Shown one piece after another: positions 47,301-54,980 of a stretch of 64,000 nucleotides of DNA (the stretch's first letter is position 1; each line of letters begins with the position of its first letter). The notes beneath the pieces were generated by a model, which was not told the DNA's origin, did no database searches, and saw only the letters and a list, made by a program, of their open reading frames with translations. The stretch is from Antedon mediterranea. Taxonomy: Eukaryota; Echinodermata; Crinoidea; Comatulida; Antedonidae. Where the stretch lies: contig NC_092676.1 in NCBI RefSeq assembly GCF_964355755.1, positions 1,036,288-1,100,287 of the forward strand. The letters run 5' to 3'. The position numbers were made by a program, and so were the translations under genes.

Positions 47301-50300
47301 AGTGGCCGTGCTTGGGAGATCATTTTTTAATCGTACTAAACCCGAAATACATTCCATTAGTTAAACGAGAGAAGCCAAGGACTATTAAAGTAAAGAAATG
47401 GACAACGGAAGCAACGGAACGCCTACAAGATGCATTTGATGATACGGACTGGGAGATGTTTATTAATAACGCTAATGATCTGAATGAACTTACGGACACA
47501 GTGTCTGAATATATAAACTTTTGTAGTGATATGCTTATCCCAACTAAAAAGGTTAAAGTGTTTGCGAATAATAAACCGTGGATAACCAAAGATGTGAAAA
47601 TTATTATTAACCGGAAACAGAAAGCATTTGCTGAAGGTAATAAAGCGAAATTAAAAGAGGTCCAAAAAGAATTAAAATGTGCAATACGTAAAGAAAAATA
47701 CAAGTTTAAAAATAAAGTTGAAAAGAAGTTCACGGAAAATAACATGAAAGAGGTGTGGCAAGGAATGAGGTTAATGAGTGGACATATAAATAATAAACAA
47801 AAATCTGTATCGCTACCAAAAATTGACAAAGAATATGCAAATGAATTAAATATATTTTTCAATCGTTTTAACAAATATGATTTTTCAAAAGAAATTAAGG
47901 AACGGAAGTGTCAGCTTGAATCAAATATAAATGACATAAAAATTGATACAAATGAGGCTGAAGTATATAAGTATTTTAGAAATTTGAATGCTAAGAAAGC
48001 TCCCGGGCCCGATAAACTTAAACAAAATATTTTAAAATCATGTGCAATGCAGTTATCGTATATTTTCTCAATTATTTTTAATTTGTGTTTCACAACTAGT
48101 TCACTTCCAGAAACATGGAAACAATCATCTATTGTTCCTATTCCAAAAAGCCGTGTTATTAAGTATATGAATGATCTCAGGCCAGTTGCCTTAACATCAG
48201 TTGTATAGTAAAATATGTGAGAAAATTGTTTTAAAATGCTTAAAACCAATAGTCACTACGCATACTGATCCCATGCAATTTGCATACAGAAGTGCTCGAA
48301 GCACAGAAGATGCGATTGTCGTTAAACTTGAAAGGCTGTATCGTCATTTAGATAAAACAAAGGTTGGAAATTCAGCCCGTGTTATGTATTACGACTTCTC
48401 CTCTGCGTTTAACACCATTCAACCCCATTTACTAGTAGATAAGCTGTGTAAGATGGCCATTCCCCTTAATTTGATTCTTTTTATTCTGAATTTTCTAACA
48501 AACAGAAAGCAGTATGTGAAGCTTAGCCCAACAGTATGTTCTGATGTTAGTGTTTCCAATACAGGTGCGCCACAAGGCACTGTATTAGCCCCTTTTTTGT
48601 TTACCTTGTATACAAGTGATTATAGATCTAAATATGATTCTTGCCCAGTTGTACGATTTGCTGACGATACGGCGATGATTGGCTTGATTCAGAAGGACGA
48701 TTGCACTTCATATTTAAATGAGATTAATAATTTTGTAAAATATAGTAATGATAACTTTTTAGAATTGAATGTTGAAAAAACAAAGGAAATGATTACAGAT
48801 TTTAGAAAGAAAACGAATAAATGTGATCTAGTTGATATAATGGGTAGACAAATTCAGAGGGTGGAAACATATAAATATCTGGGGGTTGTATTTAACAATA
48901 AATTGACGTGGAGTAACCACTTGGATCTCGTTATGAAGAAAGTAAATACTAGAATGTACTGTTTAAGACAACTAAACAAGTTCAGTGTAAATAATAATAT
49001 TTTGATTACATTCTATCAGTCTATTATTGTTGGGGTTTGGAAATATTGTATTGCAGGGTGGGGTGGAAATGTTACAGAGGGAGATAAGGGTAGAATTGAT
49101 TGTGTGGTAAGAAGGGTTGAGAGGATGTCTGGTTTGTGTCAGCAGTCGGTGGATTAAGTTTATTGCGAGAACCTGGACAGGCTTTTTGGGATGGTGTTGA
49201 GGGATGAAAGTCATCCTGTGAATTCCGATTTAGGCAGTCTCAGGAGTGCTCGTAGTGGAAGATTGCGATCCGCGGCTGCTGACACAAACCGATATCTTTT
49301 CTCCTTTCTGCCCACAGGTATCAGGAGACATCAGCGACATTCATCCAGATGAGCACCATGAAATAATATGTAATAATATGTTCTTGTTGTGAGTTTTTAA
49401 TATTGGTATTGTTGTATTGTCATGTTATTTTATATATTGTAATTATGATGTATTTGAAGACGAGCAATGTAAATTTTCTCCTTGTGGGAACGAATAAAGA
49501 TTATACTTGATACTTGATACTTGATACTATTTAAGATGTTTATGGTACGCCAACTCTCGGTGTTATTATCATTTATCAAATCATAAGACCTGAGACCAAC
49601 AACAAAGCAAGATCTTCATATTGGGTGTATCACTACCATATTTGGGCACATCACACTTTTTTTTTCGAAATAGTTTGATAGTGTCACAGAGGTTATTACT
49701 AAATGCAGCCGGACAAAGTAGGTCACACCGTTAATTTGGTGATAAATTATGAAAGGTTTGGTTATCTTAATACAATAGTCTTTATGACAATTACTGTATG
49801 TAGGTATAAAGTACATTCAAGTATTTAATTAAAACTACATGTAATTAAAAACACAAAGAAGAAACAAATACAAACAAGTTTAACCACTCATTGGCCACTA
49901 CATCTCTGCCAATCTGTGTGACACCAGCTGGCATGAAAGTTTAAAATGATCATTAAATCCACAATAATATGTACTACTGTACCTTGTGATATTGATGGAC
50001 TAAGTATCATCTGTTTGTAGTAGGAATAGTAAAGACCAGCTTCTGTGCGAAATGATATCTCTCGTTCAACTTCCTGTAAGATACAAATAATCAATAAATA
50101 TGTTAGTATTTTTTATCCCTCGAATTAAGTAATTATGGAGTTACTGTATTACACTGTAGTGGATATAACAGTTTATTTTTTGTGGGGCGAAAAACATATT
50201 GCATATTATTTTTACGGTCAATCATATCAATCAATATCAGTCAATGTCAGCCAATATCAATCAATATCAATCAATATAGTTAATATCAATGAATTATAAC

Positions 50301-53300
50301 TACAGATTTTCTTGTTATTCTCACCTTAATATTTGAAAACCAAAGCCTGTTCTCATGTAAGGTGTGCAGAAAATTTGCAAAATGATACCCAATATAAATG
50401 CTGATTATAACACCAATCAAAAAATAAACAAAATTCATCCACTGTGATTTTCCTAATTGCCTGATCTCCGATTGCTGGAATATTCCATTATTTACAACGG
50501 GAGTTTTTCCATTCCTGCCGTTTACTCTTGATGAATGTTCTTCTTTGTGTTGTATTCTCTTCCGTGATTTTGACATGGTTTCAGTTTATATACATTCTTT
50601 AAAACACAATTTGATACTAACATATTTACAGAATACTAACATATTTACAGAATACTAACATATTTACAGAATACTAACATATTTACAGAATACTAACATA
50701 TTTACAGAATACTAACATATTTACAGAATTCTAAAAGGAAAGGAATGATTTCTTTTGTAAATAAACCTGGACATCGCTCCAAGCTAATAAACTTTTAATG
50801 AATACAGAAACGTTATGGTACAATAGCTATAGATCTTCACAAAAGGTTGTTACTTAGTCGTTACTATTCATTCACTATATTCTAACTTTATGATGACCAT
50901 AAAAGTCTTTATAAATATTGTATATCACTAAACTAGGCACTGAAGTGAAATTATAGTTGAGTGAAAATTATATTTACTGTACCTATACAGTCAAAATGAG
51001 GGGACAGGATATAAGGGCTGTATTCAAACGTTTGCCTATCTAACAAAAATTGATGGGAAATACAGTATTTTGCAAAGTGAAAAGTCTCAGTGATATATAG
51101 ATAAATCAATCAATTCTTTTCAATAATTGATAAATTATTTAAGGCATAAATATTGTTGTTAATGTTGCAATTTTATTTAACCGACAGTATTTGGTGTTTT
51201 TTCACCTTTTAAAAGTATAGCATAAATAAATATACTTTTTTTTTTTGTTCAGAGATGAGACCAACTTTTTTGTCTTGTGTGGGTTCGTCCCACTTTGTCG
51301 GAAAGTAAATAAATTTAAAAAACATGTTAATAATTAAGATCTTAATACAATCTTATAACATTAATATTTCAGTATGGATATCATAAACTATAATGAATAA
51401 ACAATGGCAATCTGTTGAAAGTGAATCCCATTATTTTTGTAATTTATTGTAACAATATCCAGATACTAGAGAGCTAGTAGCACATGGTACTACAGTATGC
51501 CAGCTGAGGTTGATATAATTGGCCAATTACCACTAATTGAAAATCAATCCAACTATCAAGTCATCATATTACAAGATGACATCAATTGTCTGTGAGGACA
51601 GGTATTACCAACATTCTGTCAACCAATCAATGAGAATGTATTAGACTTAAAGTTGTATTGTCCCCCAAAAACATGAAAAATGAAGATTAATAAAATCAAA
51701 TATTAAACAAAAATAATTTTAATTTCAGGGGGACAATAAACCTTTAAAGCTCATTTCATTTATTTAATAAGAAAAAATAGATCTCCTCCATGATTCCTAC
51801 AGGAAAAAGAACTTTTCTACCTCTTCTACACAAGCAATAATACTCATAACGCTAAATGCATGCAAATTAAGGTATCAATTACTATTAAAGTTTCGAACAG
51901 AAACGTGCAAAAATAAAAATATCAAAGACCAATATTCTAAAACAAAAACTGACATGTCTGAAAAACATTCATAAATTGAACAGTTTATGATTTATGGGTA
52001 AAGAATATTAGAAAGGCAATGAAGCATTATCAAGATTACTTTCTAAGCTGTTGCTAAGTTTCACTGAGAATTTAAAAGCATATGTTATTGAGGTTATGGT
52101 TTTAGGGGCATGTCTTATTATTGCAGAATGGCTACTGTACAGTTAAGGTCAACTCAGACAGCAAAGATGAGTCAAGACGTTTCTTCTGGTCTCGTCATAC
52201 GATGCTGTCTGAGTTGGCCTTTAGTACCAGCAGATTCTTGAGGTGATGACGTCGTTGAATCCTAAAAATGAAGGCACAAATTTTATAACTTATGTCCCAC
52301 CTACAGTAGCCTATATTCTAAATGACGATTTGGCTTAATATTATTCGTAAAAAGATATACATTTTGGCACAAATGGCGTGTTATATCTTGAGCTGGAATC
52401 TCCCAGTTTTAAACAACAATCAAAATGCATGAGTGCATCTACGTAAAACAAAACAATACCTACACAAATCTAGTCCTACCTAAGCTTGCAAGGAAATCTG
52501 TTTTAATCCTTCTCCAATTTATTACTACCTAACAAATTTTGGTAAATTACTTTTAACTACTTAACTGTCACAGAGTTCCGCCAACTGGCAGTTGTAGCCT
52601 GCTGGACCGTACCTACTGTGGTTTTTATCATTATCTACACTACTGATTGATCTTGATGGTCCGCATAAATGATGCACTTTACTGACTTCCTTTCAGGAAA
52701 GATTAAAAAGGTACGTTAAACTTTTAGTAACTCAAGAAATGATGAGAAAAACTCACCAGATAAGTCATAATACTTCAAACTTAAAAGAACTGATACATGA
52801 TTAACATGCACAATATAAAACATCAGTCAGTGTAGTACATGTAGAAAGCCATTAATTGTTTGAAAATAAACTTTGCTAAATTGAACTAATACTAGAAATT
52901 GATGTAAGAAAATCTATAGTATGGAGTAAATTTACCTGATTCTCTGTACTTGTATATAGAAAAACGCATGCGTAACATGGGAAGTCTGTATTATTTGATT
53001 AAACTGAAGCCTTCTTTTAATAGTGTATTTTAACATGGATAAGAAAACATATAGGAGATACTGTTTTAACTTGCTGGTCTAACAAAACGGTTCAACAAAC
53101 TCAGTCACCTCATTTTGACTGCTTCCTTCATTCACACCTATAGTAATTGTCAATTTTTTATAAATTACTGCAGTAACATGATTTGCAGTTGACAATTTAT
53201 TGTACTTTTTACTGCAGTAACATGACCTACAGTTGACAATTAATTGTACTTTTTCAAAAGATAAATTCTTCAAAGAAAGCGTTTAATCCGACAGTTGAAA

Positions 53301-54439
53301 CAAACTGGTCACACAATTATTAAAATAATGCCAGGATAGATAGACTAATTAACATACAAACATAATTCAAACATTGTATTTACAGGTAAGTTTACAGGTT
53401 AAAATCGTAAGGCATGTGAACGAGGCAAACTGCCTTAAAAGTTTAAGTTTACAGGTAGATTTAATATTATAATGAAAATGAATTTATGTTAATTTATGTT
53501 AATTTATGTTAATTTATGTTAATTATAGTTCTACAAACAAAATTATCAATACCTCAATAAAAATTGTGAATATTACATAAAGTAACACAATATAAAATTA
53601 ATATACTATATTTATTTATTTTTTTAAATACAATGTTTAACATACAATTTGAAATCAACTAACCCTATCTATTACCCAATTAGCATTATCCCAAATGATT
53701 TCTTCTGCTCACTAAAAATACAATAAATGTTATTTATAAATATTCACTTTCCTCAATAACAATAATGCAAAAACCTATACAATCAAACCTGAAAAAGAGA
53801 AACCTACAAAACCAAACAAAAATCAAGAATAAATCCAGTGTAGAGAAAACAAAATAGTCCCTTCCTCGTTGACTTTCAGAGCTGGTGTGTCTGTTGATTT
53901 TGCAGGCAATTCGTATAGTACTGGAACATTCTATTTATGAAGGAGGGGTGTTGAAATGTACAGTATAACACAAAGTCATTCTTTAAATAGAATACAACAC
54001 AATTTAAAGCTTCATGTTATGATGACAGTTAAAAAAACAATTAAAACAGATTTTATAAAAAATGTTTACTCACCAATATTTTAGAAAACCAAAGTCTGTT
54101 TTCATGTAATGTCCAAATATAGAGACTGTAGTGATATCCCATAATGATAGCTAATGCAGTACCAACAACTAAACTCAGAGACTTGAGAAACCAACTTAAA
54201 TTCTCTCCTGTTGCCTCCTCGTCTTCTGACACTTCATCCTCCTCAGAATCCTCCTCAGAATCCTCCTCAGAATCCCCCTCCTCTTCCTCTTGAATTGGCA
54301 CCTCATTATCTTCTGTGTCTTCCTCTGTGGAAGTGCAATTTGTGGCATTGTGGAGACCTCTCAAATCATTGTCTTTTTCTGGAGATGATCTTGGATGTAA
54401 GCGTTCACTTCTCCTTTTTCGTATTCTCTCAGACATCAT
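35170..54439 (-). CDS. DPY19L3: DPY19L3-like protein C-mannosyltransferase, complete gene, 16 coding exons
   Basis: Spliced minus-strand gene. The exons join in phase to 2307 nt (768 residues) with first exon 1a, or 2193 nt (730 residues) with 1b; human DPY19L3 is about 716. The family is ER multi-membrane GT-C-fold enzymes that attach mannose to Trp in thrombospondin type 1 repeats, with DPY19L3 reported to act on the third Trp and on R-spondin. Key matches: LHENRLWFSNIK, EVEREISFRTEAGLYYSYYK (exon 2, with the family EREISFRTE motif of the active-site loop), DTTRVEYTIPLRESFALPF, WQFAQFVFLLQ, DDDQHIFKFLLAKF, MKYLWTPQMCV, REFYDPDTVELMNWI, FSGSMQLLAGVKLCTGRKLT and TDYIILEDSICY. The pattern fits L3 rather than L1/L2/L4. 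Hydrophobic segments are spread over exons 1 and 4-12; the C-terminal third is the soluble lumenal domain. A LINE and a TIR transposon sit in its introns. Confidence 0.94.
35818..35976 (-). CDS. DPY19L3: DPY19L3 exon 15
   Basis: Encodes LYQYYGRRTPKEVFDIHHSI then GTDYIILEDSICYARASAQG and ends at DITNGH. Phase 0/0. A second GT four bases further would break the phase, so the first is used. Confidence 0.93.
36099..36266. mobile_element. MITE with TACAnTCAACTCTC ends
   Basis: 168 bp with inverted ends TACATTCAACTCTCTCAATA and TATTAGGAGAGTTGACTGTA. One copy in this window, in DPY19L3 intron 14. Confidence 0.75.
36450..36582 (-). CDS. DPY19L3: DPY19L3 exon 14
   Basis: Encodes ETPVTAVFSGSMQLLAGVKL then CTGRKLTNHPHYEDKALREK. 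Nearly identical to human L3. Phase 2 to 0. Confidence 0.95.
37033..37115 (-). CDS. DPY19L3: DPY19L3 exon 13
   Basis: Encodes CLPEVQHQLSLLREFYDPDT then VELMNWIK, near-identical to human LREFYDPDTVELMNWI. Phase 0 to 2. Start of the lumenal C-terminal domain. Confidence 0.94.
37288..40890. mobile_element. 3.6-kb DNA transposon with long terminal inverted repeats, decayed
   Basis: The left end (TAGTAGGGCGGCCAA, then TGTTAATAGCAGGCAACCAT and GATAGGGGTGGATGCC) is mirrored at the right end (GGCATCCACCCCTATCG, ATGGTTGCCTGCTATTAACA, TTGGCCTCTCTACTA) over roughly 170 bp. TAA flanks both ends and may be the target duplication. The interior has no intact transposase. It includes a decayed, coding-like stretch near 37850-38200 that I cannot name and an inserted LINE fragment. 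The superfamily is undetermined; TAA duplications occur in PIF/Harbinger, but that is only a suggestion. Confidence 0.8.
39480..40050 (-). mobile_element. LINE reverse-transcriptase C-terminal fragment nested in the transposon
   Basis: The minus strand reads YCVQVPYEIHFSQKVNALE, then with a frame change QRHATNQIPAIHSYSYEDRL, KFLGLTTLYDRRIHGDLIEN and later RNTRGHQLRLFKPKF. This matches the thumb and C-terminal region of CR1/Jockey-like polymerases (YCVQVWNPY... QRRAT... SYEERL..LGL..L..RR..GDLI). Several frameshifts; inactive. Confidence 0.75.
40901..40957 (-). CDS. DPY19L3: DPY19L3 exon 12 (57 nt)
   Basis: Encodes VKFIQHVATLCVIVVLTYM, the last membrane segment. 57 nt, phase 0/0. The donor GTAAGT is followed within 10 bp by the end of the transposon at 37288-40890. 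Confidence 0.82.
41197..41512 (-). mobile_element. tRNA-derived SINE (family B), full copy
   Basis: Minus-strand head GAGTGGCCGAGTGGTTAAGA (box A) and GGGTTCGAGGCTC (box B), spaced as in a tRNA-Leu/Ser-like sequence, followed by an unrelated body with GGGCCCTCTGGGAGACCAG. The long non-tRNA body argues against a tRNA gene. A partial copy lies at 16496-16645. Confidence 0.8.
41511..41620. repeat. Interspersed repeat family C, copy 3
   Basis: GGAATACCATGATTACATAA, ATCCATAGCAAAAAAAA, then CTTAATCTAAGAAATCATTG. Directly joined to the SINE family B head. Related to 17313 and 20266. Confidence 0.6.
41690..41918 (-). CDS. DPY19L3: DPY19L3 exon 11
   Basis: Encodes ELAYHAIQSVFFGVMALTVL then RMKYLWTPQMCVLAAFGVGS. 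MKYLWT.HMCV is typical for L3. Phase 2 to 0. Confidence 0.93.
42478..42545 (-). mobile_element. SINE head fragment
   Basis: AGGATTTGAACTCACAACCT and a following GGTTAACCACCCAGCAACAA look like the reverse of a tRNA-like box B to box A stretch. Short and diverged. Confidence 0.35.
42551..42709 (-). CDS. DPY19L3: DPY19L3 exon 10
   Basis: Encodes DFDALVYKCNGAFQFLTYDF, then a membrane helix (YLVTIVTLLICVLISVIQ). DFD..LY.C is a family motif. Phase 2 to 2. Confidence 0.9.
43012..43085 (-). CDS. DPY19L3: DPY19L3 exon 9
   Basis: Encodes YLINLDDDQHIFKFLLAKFQ. Human L3 has LKSDEHIFKFLKAKFG. Phase 0 to 2. Confidence 0.9.
43396..43500 (-). CDS. DPY19L3: DPY19L3 exon 8
   Basis: Encodes KRSHTSTNIGVNIMKVLGYG then VLVMLLTFCFNVIVK; the last part is a membrane segment. 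105 nt, phase 0/0. Confidence 0.88.
43600..43850 (-). mobile_element. LINE ORF2 C-terminal fragment
   Basis: The minus strand reads FTRLFVPRSYRKAGDNPFSV, TSPWIWNALPVDLRG and PLFKCQLKTFKL, the conserved non-LTR retrotransposon tail (VPR.....G...F....P..WN.LP..LR....F...LK). It runs on in frame from DPY19L3 exon 7 only by chance. Confidence 0.8.
43866..43997 (-). CDS. DPY19L3: DPY19L3 exon 7
   Basis: Encodes IRYILGIQGVSIILVCILQF then NEMLLGALVLSFIPAAF, matching human YGIQITSLLLVCILQF. Phase 0/0. The reading frame stays open beyond the GTAAGT donor into a LINE remnant, which is not part of the protein. Confidence 0.92.
44353..44487 (-). CDS. DPY19L3: DPY19L3 exon 6
   Basis: Membrane exon: IVTLLGISLCSFLFVLSWQF then AQFVFLLQAMALYG. 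WQFAQF is shared across the family. Phase 0/0. Confidence 0.93.
44966..45089 (-). CDS. DPY19L3: DPY19L3 exon 5
   Basis: Encodes DDTTRVEYTIPLRESFALPF followed by IFLQITLITYYLRP. TRVE..PLRE is a family signature. Phase 2 to 0. Confidence 0.94.
45343..45488 (-). CDS. DPY19L3: DPY19L3 exon 4
   Basis: Encodes IEPVYLYINSVFALHGVYII, then MAWLLSGSWFTAVLASAFY; two hydrophobic segments. Phase 0 to 2. Confidence 0.92.
46131..46258 (-). CDS. DPY19L3: DPY19L3 exon 3
   Basis: Encodes LHDLINDNNTESWRTINILK then RFNVYQEVYLATLYKV. Human L3 has DNKTESMKTINLLQRMNIYQEV in this place. The acceptor (GTTGGTCACAG) lies within an 85-bp sequence duplicated on the far side of the LINE insertion. Phase 1 to 0. Confidence 0.93.
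46198..46282. repeat. Direct repeat A flanking the LINE (contains the DPY19L3 exon 3 start)
   Basis: About 85 bp, TTTAAGATGTTTATGGTACG to AACAACAAAGCAAGAT. It matches 49530-49613 with two substitutions and one 1-base gap. It includes the first 61 nt of exon 3 and its acceptor. Confidence 0.9.
46496..48208 (+). pseudogene. LINE ORF part 1: APE-type endonuclease and N-terminal RT
   Basis: 570 codons open from 46496. A basic N terminus (RRRKRGKAGGIRKRLRARK) is followed by the endonuclease: IIMGNVQSISNKMDEL, MSFTETWLQD (catalytic Glu in TETW), GGGICIYVNERYC, VVINGDFNRG (catalytic Asp) and LGDHF in place of the usual SDH. The RT begins with NAKKAPGPDKL, then WKQSSIVPIPK and LRPVALTSV. A stop follows at 48206-48208 owing to a frameshift; the frame continues from about 48201 in another register. 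Confidence 0.85.
48201..49157 (+). pseudogene. LINE ORF part 2: reverse transcriptase palm and thumb
   Basis: About 318 codons. RT blocks in order: FAYRSARSTEDAIV, MYYDFSSAFNTI, GAPQGTVLAPFLFTLYTSDY and the catalytic VRFADDTAM (FADD), then LELNVEKTKEMI and YKYLGVVFNNKLTW. A second frameshift at about 49155 separates the last ~60 residues (recognisable as DRLFGMVLRDESHPV, then RYLFSFLPTGIRRH) at 49160-49351. Confidence 0.85.
49530..49613. repeat. Direct repeat B flanking the LINE (broken copy of exon 3 start and acceptor)
   Basis: Second copy of the 85-bp repeat. On the gene strand it carries an intact-looking acceptor (GTTGGTCTCAG, exon edge at 49589), but a one-base deletion right after it brings TGA into frame four codons in. 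It is therefore a pseudo-splice site and pseudo-exon. Confidence 0.88.
49624..49692. mobile_element. MITE family 1, copy 8 (right half only)
   Basis: TATCACTACCATATTTGGGC and AGTTTGATAGTGT remain. It starts next to direct repeat B, so it was at the target site before the LINE arrived. Confidence 0.65.
49983..50073 (-). CDS. DPY19L3: DPY19L3 exon 2
   Basis: Encodes EVEREISFRTEAGLYYSYYK then QMILSPSISQ, the most conserved motif of the DPY19 family (lumenal loop 1 with catalytic acidic residues). Phase 0 to 1. Confidence 0.94.
50325..50576 (-). CDS. DPY19L3: DPY19L3 alternative first coding exon 1b
   Basis: 84 residues starting MSKSRKRIQHKEEHSSRVN, with a transmembrane segment (FVYFLIGVIISIYIGYHFAN) and LHENRLWFSNIK, closer at its end to vertebrate LHENDLWFSNIK than exon 1a is. 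An in-frame TAA precedes the ATG. Ends in phase 0 at GTGAGA, so 1a and 1b are interchangeable and joining both would not make sense. Probably its own promoter. Confidence 0.82.
50610..50745. repeat. 19-bp minisatellite, about 6 units, just upstream of exon 1b
   Basis: ACTAACATATTTACAGAAT repeated about six times, ending 34 bp from the ATG of exon 1b. It occupies the position where a 5' UTR or promoter of that exon would lie. Confidence 0.92.
51652..51740. mobile_element. MITE family 2, deleted derivative
   Basis: Only about 90 bp: TTGTATTGTCCCCCAAAAAC at the left and TTTCAGGGGGACAATAAACC at the right, with nearly all of the interior seen in the 29594 copy missing. In DPY19L3 intron 1. Confidence 0.8.
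52134..52231. ncRNA. Long imperfect hairpin, miRNA-precursor-like
   Basis: AAGGTCAACTCAGACAGCA pairs with TGCTGTCTGAGTTGGCCTT (19 bp, one G-T pair). The stem continues inwards with GATGAGTCAAGAC against GTCTCGTCAT and outwards with CTGTAC against GTACCAG. The terminal loop is about GTTTCTTCTG. Size and shape suit a pre-miRNA, but a small MITE would look similar. In DPY19L3 intron 1. Confidence 0.4.
53163..53260. repeat. Two-copy tandem repeat (about 56 bp)
   Basis: TTACTGCAGTAACATGATTTGCAGTTGACAATTTATTGTA is seen here in two adjacent copies (key words TGCAGTAACATGA and AGTTGACAATT). Nothing else recognised. Confidence 0.8.
54074..54439 (-). CDS. DPY19L3: DPY19L3 first coding exon 1a
   Basis: 122 residues starting MMSERIRKRRSERLHPRSS; human DPY19L3 also starts MMS followed by basic residues. 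A 25-residue acidic run (EEEEGDSEEDSEEDSEED) precedes a transmembrane segment (SLVVGTALAIIMGYHYSLYI) and LHENRLWFSKIL. An in-frame TAA lies upstream of the ATG, inside what looks like a 5' UTR exon starting after TTATTTCAG at 54462. Ends in phase 0, compatible with exon 2. Confidence 0.85.
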
Positions 54440-54540
54440 CAAGATTTATTAAATATTACTGAAATAAAAATAATTTTTTTAAATGCAAATGTTGTTAGTT
54501 ATAAAAAGATTTTGAAAGATTTTTTTTTTTATCAAAAAGA

Positions 54541-54620
54541 AAGAATTTAAAAGCATATGTTATTGAGGTTAAGGTTTTAGGGGTGTGTCATTATTAATAT
54601 TAGTAATTACAGCGTGGCTA
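54541..54620. repeat. Segment shared with 52065-52133
   Basis: AAAGCATATGTTATTGAGGT and GGTTTTAGGGG followed by GTGTC and GTGGCTA occur in both places. This copy lies just upstream of exon 1a, the other in the intron upstream of exon 1b. Confidence 0.8.
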
Positions 54621-54980
54621 GCCTAGGCCTACTACTAGCCTACTAAGTCTAAGGCCTAGCTAGGCTAGGCCTACTACTACTAGGCCTAGGCTAGCTTGGC
54701 TTATAGAAGGTTATTTACTTTTAGGAGGACCCTACACCTAGCCTACACTACTACTAGCCTAGGCCTAGTCGAAATAATAGCTACTGTAGGTAGGACCTAT
54801 TGATGAGTATCTAGTGATTCACATTTACCTATTGTATTTTACCCTAGGCCTAGTAGGGTAGGCCTCACTTCTTTCATGCCCAACTAGACTCACGTCGCCA
54901 GGCAGTATTTTCTCTCTCCGTCTCCGATCCTCCTCCTCCGCGCCGCCACCGACGACACGACGAACGTCAAAAAAAAAGGA
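54600..54980 (-). promoter_or_regulatory. Probable DPY19L3 promoter and 5' UTR region
   Basis: A cluster of TAGGCCTA-type palindromic words (54625-54870) next to a GC-rich, CpG-containing stretch (about 54890-54970: TCCGTCTCCGATCC, CGCGCCGCCACCGACGACAC), unusual in this AT-rich window. An acceptor-like TTATTTCAG at 54462 implies an upstream non-coding exon here. The transcription start is not determinable. Confidence 0.45.

Larger units (their letters stand above)
46283..49529 (+). mobile_element. Nearly full-length LINE (non-LTR retrotransposon, CR1/L2/Rex1 group)
   Basis: About 3.25 kb in antisense orientation within DPY19L3 intron 2. It has one ORF region with an endonuclease followed by reverse transcriptase, a 3' UTR and a short tail of TACTTGA repeats. 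It is bounded on both sides by the 85-bp direct repeat, as expected for a target-primed insertion. Two frameshifts (near 48200 and 49155) disable it, but otherwise the frames are long and open, so the insertion is fairly young. The clade is uncertain; the endonuclease wording (RGGVR..., FTETWL, GDFN) resembles Rex1/L2 types. Confidence 0.88.
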
